Shown here in pieces: positions 34,453 to 40,472 of a stretch of 40,472 bases of DNA (positions are counted from its first letter, which is position 1; each line of letters begins with the position of its first letter). A program made the translations under genes and the position numbers. The notes beneath the pieces are model-generated. The model had not been told where the DNA came from and searched no databases. It was given only the letters and a program-made list of their open reading frames with translations. This DNA comes from Candidatus Omnitrophota bacterium. Its GTDB lineage: Bacteria > Omnitrophota > Gorgyraeia > VGKH01. The stretch spans positions 1-40,472 of the forward strand of contig VGKH01000009.1 in assembly GCA_016867135.1 (NCBI GenBank), read 5' to 3'.

Positions 34453-35028
34453 ATGAGCGAGAAAATCCGCGCATTTATTGCTATTGAACTCAATAACGAA
34501 GTTCAGAATAGTTTAGCTAAGATCCAAAACGAGATCAAGACAAGCGGCGCTGTAGTAAAATGGGTTGAACCTAAAAATATTCATCTAACCTTAAAGTTCT
34601 TAGGTGACATTGACACTGATTTAGCTGCTAAGATAAAAATTATACTCGAAGATTTAGTAAAAAAACACCGAAGATTTCCCGCAGTAATAAATGAACTGGG
34701 CGCCTTTCCTAATACGAGAAGCCCGCGGGTGATTTGGGCAGGAATTGAGGCGGGAAAAGAAAATGCGATATCATTCGCTAATGAACTTGAAGACAATCTT
34801 TCCAAGCTGGGAATCCCTAAAGAAGAAAGAGCTTTTGCTCCTCATTTAACCCTGGGAAGAGTCAAGAGCCCGATAAACCGCTTCAAATTAAGCGAATTGC
34901 TGAACAAAAATAAGAATATATCTGATTTAAATTTTATTGCAGACAGAATTACTTTCTTCAAAAGCACTCTCACTCCCCAAGGCCCTATCTATGAGGCTAT
35001 CGCGGAAGTTAATCTTAAAGAAAGCTGA
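34453..35028 (+). CDS. thpR: RNA 2',3'-cyclic phosphodiesterase ThpR (2'-5' RNA ligase family)
   Basis: A 191-residue 2H phosphoesterase with both HxTx motifs, HLTLKFLGD (44-52) and PHLTLGRV (130-137), and IRAFIAIEL at the start. The family opens 2',3'-cyclic phosphates and in vitro joins 2'-5' RNA ends. Its 3' end overlaps the convergent pgpA end by 40 bp. Confidence 0.93.
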   Translation: MSEKIRAFIAIELNNEVQNSLAKIQNEIKTSGAVVKWVEPKNIHLTLKFLGDIDTDLAAKIKIILEDLVKKHRRFPAVINELGAFPNTRSPRVIWAGIEAGKENAISFANELEDNLSKLGIPKEERAFAPHLTLGRVKSPINRFKLSELLNKNKNISDLNFIADRITFFKSTLTPQGPIYEAIAEVNLKES

Positions 35029-35447
35029 ATAATTAGGTTGGTATAAATTGCGGCGATGATATCATCAAACATAACACCTGCGCTTCCAGGCAAATGCTGC
35101 AATCTATCAAACGGAGGCGGTTTTATGGTATCAAAAGCCCGGAATAGTAAAAAAGCGATAATTATGATCGGTAACCTTACCGGTAATAAAAAAAGCGCGA
35201 TGAGCATACCAGAGACTTCATCAATAACGATCTTGCGCGAGTCCTTCTGTTGAAAAACCTTTTCCGCTTTGCCGCTTGTCATGAATCCTAAAATCAAAAT
35301 AACTGCCAATACAATCGCATACAATAAATTATTCTTATTAATCAGAAAGTAAATCAATAATCCGACCAGGCTTGCCATTGTCCCGGAAATCGGCAGATAC
35401 CCGACGTAGAATACCGTAGAAACAAGCTCAATAATCTTCTTAATCAT
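34989..35447 (-). CDS. pgpA: Phosphatidylglycerophosphatase A-like protein
   Basis: Membrane protein (152 aa) of the PgpA family that dephosphorylates phosphatidylglycerol phosphate. VFYVGYLPISGTMASLVGLL (split: VFYVGYLPISG, TMASLVGLL) and DEVSGMLIALFLLP are the conserved parts, with RAFDTIKPPPFDRLQHLPGSAGVMFDDIIAA (in parts) in the C-terminal half. It follows pgsA with an 8 bp overlap, so synthesis and dephosphorylation of PGP are coupled. Confidence 0.92.
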   Translation of the reverse strand: MIKKIIELVSTVFYVGYLPISGTMASLVGLLIYFLINKNNLLYAIVLAVILILGFMTSGKAEKVFQQKDSRKIVIDEVSGMLIALFLLPVRLPIIIIAFLLFRAFDTIKPPPFDRLQHLPGSAGVMFDDIIAAIYTNLIIQLSLRLTSAIAS

Positions 35448-36015
35448 GGATAAGATTCCTATTCTGCCATAGATAAGATATCCCGGAGATAAGCGTCAGC
35501 GCTACCGTAATCAACATCGTAACGAATATCCCTATTCGGCACCAGAATTCAACATTATCTGTCCAGATAAAGAAATGCACCATTACCTCTTTGAATATCA
35601 GATACCCCAATATTAAAAATATCGCCACCATCTGAGAAACCGTCTTATGTTTTCCGCCTTTCTCGGCTTGCAAAAACTTTCCTTTTGTCATGGCAAAAAA
35701 CCTCAAGCTGGTGATAATCATCTCCCGGCTTATAATCAAAACTACCATCCAGGCCGAAATTATATGCAATTGCACGAATGCCAGAAGAGCGCCGATAACC
35801 AAAAGCTTATCGGCTATCGGATCCATGATTTTGCCGAAATTTGTCACTAAGCTTCTTTTTCTAGCGATATGCCCGTCATAGAAATCAGTCAGCGAAGCCA
35901 AGGAAAATATCAGTAAAGCAAAAATCTTAAAAATCAAACCCCGAGAAAAAATAAATAACATAAAAATAAAAGTCAGGACAATCCTCAATATGGTTAGTTT
36001 ATTGGGTAGATTCAT
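35440..36015 (-). CDS. pgsA: CDP-diacylglycerol--glycerol-3-phosphate 3-phosphatidyltransferase PgsA
   Basis: Membrane CDP-alcohol phosphatidyltransferase (191 aa). The motif TDFYDGHIAR (43-52) continuing to NFGKIMDPIADK (59-70) gives the diagnostic D..DG..AR.G...D...D pattern (Asp44, Asp47, Asp65, Asp69). PGP synthase is favoured over other family members by adjacency to pgpA. Overlaps rimO as ATGA. Confidence 0.93.
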   Translation of the reverse strand: MNLPNKLTILRIVLTFIFMLFIFSRGLIFKIFALLIFSLASLTDFYDGHIARKRSLVTNFGKIMDPIADKLLVIGALLAFVQLHIISAWMVVLIISREMIITSLRFFAMTKGKFLQAEKGGKHKTVSQMVAIFLILGYLIFKEVMVHFFIWTDNVEFWCRIGIFVTMLITVALTLISGISYLWQNRNLIHD

Positions 36016-37277
36016 ACTTTATCCGCATCCAAATCGTATTCATAAGTATCTTTTATTTTAACTTTTACAAAATCTCCCGGATTTAACCTGTCTTTGGAAT
36101 GCACATAAACCATACCGTCGACCTCCGGAGCATCTGCTTCGGTCCGCGCTAAGTACAAATTCTCTTTTGGATCTTTTTCGTCAATCAGAACTTCAATTTC
36201 TGTGTTCAAATATTTAGAGTTAACCTCTTGGGCGATTACCTGCTGCATGGACATTATCTTATGCAGGCGCTCCTCTTTGACCTTCTGCGGAATCTGATTC
36301 TTGAAATCATAGGCAGCGGTATCCTCTTCGCGCGAATACATAAAAACTCCGAGCCTCTCAAATTTTATTTTACCGATGAAAGCCAGGAGTTCCTGGAATT
36401 CCTCCTCTGTTTCCGATGGAAAACCGACTATAAGTGAAGTACGGATAGCTATGCCTGGGATCCGATTCCTTAATTTCTTAATAAGGCTAGTAATCTGCTC
36501 TTTAGTAATCTTGCGGCCCATTAGTTTTAAAATGCGATTATTAACATGCTGAATCGGCAAATCAAGATATCTACAGATCTTCTTATTTTCTGCAATTAAC
36601 TCAACAAGCTCATCGTCAATATGGTTAGGATAAGTATAAAGAAGCCTGATCCATTTTATATTGTTGGTTTCGGAGATTATTTTCTTCAGTAATCTGACCA
36701 GGGAAGGTTTTTTATATATGTCTAGCCCATACGAAGTAACATCCTGGCCGATAATATTGATCTCTTTAGTATTATTTTCATCCATTGATTTTACTTCTCC
36801 CAAGATATCCTCTATCTGGCGGCTTCTGAATCTACCCTTAATTTTGGGAATAACGCAATAGCTGCAATTATTATTACATCCTTCAGAGATTTTTAGGTAA
36901 GCAAAATGCTTAGGCACAAGATTGTAGCGCTCTTTGGGAAAATTATCCAGCGATAACCTCCCCACAAAGGCATCAACTTCTTTTAAATGCGGGATTAATT
37001 CTTTTTTGTAGCGTTGCGGAAGGCAACCGCTGACTATCAGCTTCTTAATCTTACCTTGAGTTTTTAAATCGGCAAGTTCTAATATGGTTTCTATGGATTC
37101 TTCTTTGGCTTCCTTGATAAAACAGCAGGTATTTACTATCGCAATGTCGGCAGCTTGCACATCTGTGATTTTATAGCCTTTATTCTTAAGATTCCCTAGA
37201 ATAACTTCAGAATCCACTAAATTACGCGGGCAGCCCAAACTGACAATTCCGATTTTCGGTTTTGCGTTTTTTATCAT
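36012..37277 (-). CDS. rimO: Ribosomal protein S12 methylthiotransferase RimO
   Basis: Radical SAM methylthiotransferase (421 aa) modifying Asp88 of S12. The N-terminal UPF0004 domain carries SLGCPRNLVDSE (13-24, Cys16), Cys51 and Cys85 for one cluster. The radical SAM motif is GCNNNCSYC (133-141, Cys134, Cys138, Cys141), and a TRAM domain ends the protein. SLGCPxNLVDSE distinguishes RimO from MiaB and MtaB. No good Shine-Dalgarno; the region upstream is repeat-rich. Confidence 0.95.
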   Translation of the reverse strand: MIKNAKPKIGIVSLGCPRNLVDSEVILGNLKNKGYKITDVQAADIAIVNTCCFIKEAKEESIETILELADLKTQGKIKKLIVSGCLPQRYKKELIPHLKEVDAFVGRLSLDNFPKERYNLVPKHFAYLKISEGCNNNCSYCVIPKIKGRFRSRQIEDILGEVKSMDENNTKEINIIGQDVTSYGLDIYKKPSLVRLLKKIISETNNIKWIRLLYTYPNHIDDELVELIAENKKICRYLDLPIQHVNNRILKLMGRKITKEQITSLIKKLRNRIPGIAIRTSLIVGFPSETEEEFQELLAFIGKIKFERLGVFMYSREEDTAAYDFKNQIPQKVKEERLHKIMSMQQVIAQEVNSKYLNTEIEVLIDEKDPKENLYLARTEADAPEVDGMVYVHSKDRLNPGDFVKVKIKDTYEYDLDADKV

Positions 37278-37293
37278 TTATTAAGGAGAGATT

Positions 37294-37440
37294 TGCCCGC
37301 CTTCGCAGAATGTTATGGTCCTAATTTATAATATAAGCGGGCATCCGCCGAAGCTGAAGGCAAAAGCACCTCAGCGAAGGCGGATTTGCTTCGGCGGATT
37401 TCGCCGAAATAAGTAAAAATATCATATACATTAGGTCCTA
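37294..37440. repeat. Inverted-repeat block between rodZ and rimO
   Basis: TGCCCGC (37294-37300)/GCGGGCA (37337-37343); perfect 12 bp ATCCGCCGAAGC (37343-37354)/GCTTCGGCGGAT (37388-37399); inner TCCGCC/GGCGGA (37344-37349, 37379-37384). The CCGCC...GGCGG core closely matches the left hairpin of copy C read on the other strand. GGTCCTA occurs on both sides in direct orientation (37317-37323, 37434-37440). Confidence 0.7.
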
Positions 37441-37465
37441 GAGCTACGCTTATTTGACTAAAGAA

Positions 37466-38215
37466 TCAGCGGCCTTTACCAAGAGTGAACCCATCCCTGG
37501 TAATAACTATATTTTTGATAACTTCGCCCTTCTTGCCTAAAGGAGACAAGATCTGCCCGTTAATCTCTGCTTCAATAGCGCCGGCGTTGCCTACTGATAA
37601 TTCAATCTTTTCCTTGGCCTGCCAGCTATCCGACATATTCTTCTTATAAGTTCCCTCAAAGATATTTTTCCCATCTAGCTTAACCTGCAGCCAGCTGTTC
37701 TCGCTGGAACGTATGGCTAATTTGGCAAATTTTGGTTTTCTTTCCTCGGAAAGCGGCTTGGGCTTGACTATTGTCTCCTGGACTACTTCTTCTTGTTTAG
37801 GTTGTCTATTGGATAATTTTGCTTTAACGAATCTAACAAAAGAAATAAGTACAAACAATAAGGCTATTATTGCTATGGCAATTACTGCTAATTTTATTAA
37901 TCTGGGATCAATCTTGAACTTAGGCAGGCTAAAGCCTGTTGTCCCCTTCGGCATTTCCCTGCGAGCTGTTTCGCCGGTTTTGGGCTGATATAATTCCTTG
38001 AACTCCTGCATTATGGCTTCAACATCTAATTTCAGGAACTGGGCGTAAATCTTCAAGAAACTTTTCAGGTAAATAAGGCTCTGCTCCTGGAACCTATCTT
38101 CCTCAAGTGCCTGTAAAATATTAACGTGTATCTTGGTTTTGGCGTATACCTGCTCTATAGATAGCTTTTTAGCTTCTCTTGCCTGTCTTAATTTTGCGCC
38201 TATAGTCTCGCTCAT
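37466..38215 (-). CDS. rodZ: RodZ-like membrane protein with helix-turn-helix
   Basis: From ATG 38215 the protein has 249 residues: a cytoplasmic xre-like HTH domain (about 1-75; MSETIGAKLRQAREAKKLSIEQVY region), a basic linker, one transmembrane helix (about 115-138; LAVIAIAIIALLFVLISFV), a disordered part and a C-terminal DUF4115 beta domain (WLQVKLDGKNIFEGTY). RodZ links MreB to the envelope and cell shape. The start forms ATGA with the ftsK stop, which is why I reject the longer frame. AGGAG is two bases from this ATG, unusually close. Confidence 0.88.
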   Translation of the reverse strand: MSETIGAKLRQAREAKKLSIEQVYAKTKIHVNILQALEEDRFQEQSLIYLKSFLKIYAQFLKLDVEAIMQEFKELYQPKTGETARREMPKGTTGFSLPKFKIDPRLIKLAVIAIAIIALLFVLISFVRFVKAKLSNRQPKQEEVVQETIVKPKPLSEERKPKFAKLAIRSSENSWLQVKLDGKNIFEGTYKKNMSDSWQAKEKIELSVGNAGAIEAEINGQILSPLGKKGEVIKNIVITRDGFTLGKGR

Positions 38216-40374
38216 TTCTCCTGACTTTCTTTCTGTAACCATGCGTCTTTATCTACCAGGATTTCCCTGGGCTTGCTTCCGCAGAACGGCCCAATAATAC
38301 CTTCCTGCTCCATCATGTCAATCAGACGCGCGGCCCTAGTGTATCCCAGCCTCATCCTTCTTTGTAGTATTGATACTGAAGCGTGGTTTGATTCTAATAT
38401 TAATTTCACGGCTTCATCGAATAATTCGTCTTTTTCTAAATCCATGTGCAAAGCTTTCTTCTCTTGTTCCTTGATTAAGTCTTCATCATAAATCGGTTCT
38501 TGCTGAGAACGGATAAATTCCACGACCCTTTCAATCTCTTTATCCTGGATAAGGCTGCCTTGAGCGCGAATCGGTTTTGCCTCGCCCGGTTTTAAAAATA
38601 ACATATCCCCCTTGCCCACGAGCTTATCTGCGCCGTTCATGTCTAAAACCGTGCGCGAATCTACTTTTGATGCAACCTTAAATGAAATCCTCGCCGGGAA
38701 GTTCGCCTTGATTACGCCGGTGATAACATCTACCGAAGGCCTCTGCGTAGCTAAAATCAAATGAATTCCCACGGCGCGGGAAAGCTGCGCCAATCTTGTA
38801 ATAGCATTCTCTATCTGGGCTGCGGCAACCACCATCAAATCGGCTAATTCATCAATGATTACTACTATATAAGGAATTCTCTCCTTTTTTTCGTTGTAGC
38901 CCTCAATATTTCTTACGCCTGCCTGGGCCAACAAAGTATATCTATCTTCCATTTCATTAACCACCCAGTTAAGGGCAGAGGAAACTTTCTTATGATCGGT
39001 AATAACCGGGCACAAAAGATGCGGCAAGCCGTTAAAAGGAGCAAGTTCCACCATCTTAGGATCAATCATCACAAATTTTACTTCTTGCGGGGTTGACGAA
39101 TAAAGCATGGACATGACAATCGAATTTACGCAGACGGTTTTACCCGAACCGGTAGCCCCGGCAATTAAAAGATGAGGCATCTCGCCTAAGTCCGATATCA
39201 AAGGCTTCCCTGCCGTGTCCTTACCTAAAGCCAAAACTAATTTTGAACCGAATTTCCTGAAATCATCGGTAGAAAAGACCTCTTTTAAATAAACAATGCT
39301 TGACGAGATATTCGGCACTTCCACTCCCACGCGGTTTTTGCCCGGGATGGGCGCGACGATTCTTACCGTCGGCGCCTTCATCGCCAATGCAATATCGTCG
39401 GAAAGGCTGACAATCTTATTGACCTTAACACCCGGAGCCGGTTCAAGTTCGTAACGGGTAATAACCGGGCCTCTTTCAATATCGGCGATCCTGACGCTTA
39501 CGCCGAAATCATTTAAAGTCTCTTCTAACACCCGCGCATTTTCCATCAAGTCCTCTTTTATCTGACGTGTGGCTAAAGGAGGCGGATTATCCAATAAATC
39601 CAAAGAAGGCAAATTATATTCTCCGATAAATCTTTCTTTTTCAACCACCGGCTTAGCTTTGGCTTGCGGTTCTCTAATTATTAGTTGCGGCTTGGGTTGC
39701 CTGATATCTATCTTTGGCGCCACTGGCGGCTTAGCCTGCAATGGCGGTGTCGGTAGTATCTTAGGCTTGGGTTTAACCGAGAGGATTTCCTTCCTCTCTC
39801 TTTTCTGCGGCAGTGAAATCTTTGGGAGCCTGAATCCTCTGACATAGGAGACTATATTGTCAAAGAATCTTAAGACAAAGGGCGAAACTAAGACCTCGGC
39901 GATAATGATAAAAGACGACACCCCGAAAGTCAGGATTATAATATAGGCGCCGGATTGCCCTAGGTATTTAACCAAGAAATTAGAAAAAACCATGCCCAGG
40001 ATTCCGCCTCTTAGGAATTTTAAATCAGTATCCTGGTTTCCCGCCGTGCTAAAAAGCGCGCTCACCGCTAGGAATAAAACAAAGATGAAGAATATCTTAC
40101 TGATCCTTATTCCTGTCTCCCGAGACATGAACTTATTAAAACTCCACAAGAGTAAAAGGAAGACTATAAAATAGCCGCTCCAACCGATAAGGAAGAATAT
40201 TCCTCCGGCCAAATAGGCTCCGAATATGCGTACAAGATTTTTGGGTGGCGTGTTTGGATGAGAGGTATAAAAAGACAGATCTTCCTTATGGAAAGAAATA
40301 AGGCTTGCAAAAATCAACAAGGCAATTGCAAAAATCACAATTGCCTTTATTTCGTTAATATGTTGTCGTTTCAT
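38212..40374 (-). CDS. ftsK: DNA translocase FtsK
   Basis: Septal DNA pump (720 aa). Four transmembrane segments occupy about 10-170, then a Pro/Lys-rich linker (200-245), the alpha/beta motor with Walker A GATGSGKT (406-413) and Walker B VVIIDELADL (504-513), and the C-terminal winged-helix gamma domain (650-705, KPREI region), which in other species recognises KOPS and activates XerD. A xer gene sits 19 kb away in the same window. Start overlaps the pnp stop as ATGA. Confidence 0.96.
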   Translation of the reverse strand: MKRQHINEIKAIVIFAIALLIFASLISFHKEDLSFYTSHPNTPPKNLVRIFGAYLAGGIFFLIGWSGYFIVFLLLLWSFNKFMSRETGIRISKIFFIFVLFLAVSALFSTAGNQDTDLKFLRGGILGMVFSNFLVKYLGQSGAYIIILTFGVSSFIIIAEVLVSPFVLRFFDNIVSYVRGFRLPKISLPQKRERKEILSVKPKPKILPTPPLQAKPPVAPKIDIRQPKPQLIIREPQAKAKPVVEKERFIGEYNLPSLDLLDNPPPLATRQIKEDLMENARVLEETLNDFGVSVRIADIERGPVITRYELEPAPGVKVNKIVSLSDDIALAMKAPTVRIVAPIPGKNRVGVEVPNISSSIVYLKEVFSTDDFRKFGSKLVLALGKDTAGKPLISDLGEMPHLLIAGATGSGKTVCVNSIVMSMLYSSTPQEVKFVMIDPKMVELAPFNGLPHLLCPVITDHKKVSSALNWVVNEMEDRYTLLAQAGVRNIEGYNEKKERIPYIVVIIDELADLMVVAAAQIENAITRLAQLSRAVGIHLILATQRPSVDVITGVIKANFPARISFKVASKVDSRTVLDMNGADKLVGKGDMLFLKPGEAKPIRAQGSLIQDKEIERVVEFIRSQQEPIYDEDLIKEQEKKALHMDLEKDELFDEAVKLILESNHASVSILQRRMRLGYTRAARLIDMMEQEGIIGPFCGSKPREILVDKDAWLQKESQEK

Positions 40375-40472
40375 TCTTCCGCTTGTTTCTTGCTTAAATT
40401 AATCCTGCCTAATTCATCGATACCGATTACTTTGGCTTTTATCTTATCTCCGAGCTTAACCACGTCTTCTAC
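40371..40472 (-). CDS. pnp: Polynucleotide phosphorylase, 3' end only
   Basis: The last 33 codons run in from the right edge and end with ...VIGIDELGRINLSKKQAEE at the stop 40371. VKLGDKIKAKVIGID followed by GRINLSKK is the end of an S1 RNA-binding domain of the kind that terminates PNPase. The gene upstream of ftsK is often pnp in related clusters. The identity of the full gene cannot be seen, so the symbol is probable only. Confidence 0.65.
   Translation of the reverse strand, partial: VEDVVKLGDKIKAKVIGIDELGRINLSKKQAEE

Noticed and set aside
34256-34456. Plus-strand 66-codon frame between pncC and thpR
   Set aside because: It overlaps pncC and covers the inverted-repeat block; composition is repeat-derived and no motif is visible.

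Overview
The window is about 40 kb of bacterial chromosome, AT-rich and very densely coded. Almost everything is on the minus strand, in long runs where stop and start codons overlap (ATGA or TAATG junctions). Every recognisable gene is a core housekeeping gene. I see no phage, IS transposase, CRISPR array or rRNA. MurE has the DNPR motif of meso-diaminopimelate ligases, and FabZ, FtsK, RodZ and a complete dcw cluster are present, so the cell is probably a Gram-negative-type bacterium with DAP peptidoglycan. Gene order and the abundant palindromic intergenic repeats fit an uncultivated lineage such as Candidatus Omnitrophota. That assignment is inference from style, not a database match.

Layout, left to right (transcription mostly right to left): (1) 1-13.9 kb, the dcw cluster, transcribed mraZ-rsmH-ftsL-like-ftsI-murE-murF-mraY-murD-ftsW-murG-[zinc peptidase]-murC-murB-ddl, with a strong promoter and three MraZ boxes in front of mraZ. 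(2) 14.1-24 kb, an RNA/translation/DNA maintenance run: GIY-YIG nuclease, acylphosphatase, phosphoesterase, ligA, a small lipoprotein, an MBL hydrolase, a Xer recombinase, a CCA/poly(A) polymerase, DUF503, rbfA, nrnA, truB and ribF. (3) 24.1-26.9 kb, tRNA-Pro(CGG), then fabZ, fabG and a ketosynthase-like protein that has lost all three catalytic residues. (4) 26.9-32.3 kb, an FMN-riboswitch-controlled riboflavin operon, ribBA-ribH-nusB-PHP-ribD-ribE. (5) 32.4-33.7 kb, a small operon trmO-DUF134-NifX-like. (6) 33.8-35.0 kb, the only plus-strand genes, pncC/cinA-C and thpR, running convergently into pgpA. (7) 35.0-40.5 kb, transcribed pnp (3' end)-ftsK-rodZ-rimO-pgsA-pgpA.

The main non-routine content is in the intergenic gaps. 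Nearly every gap over 100 bp holds nested inverted repeats. Two copies (20516-20656 and 24746-24921) share an identical central stem but have different, internally complementary side arms. A third copy (31921-32020) shares one hairpin module with compensatory changes. The elements usually end right beside a ribosome binding site. Other items worth a look are the degenerate ketosynthase, a secreted zinc peptidase inside the murein cluster, and a riboswitch whose 5' strand duplicates the terminator arm.
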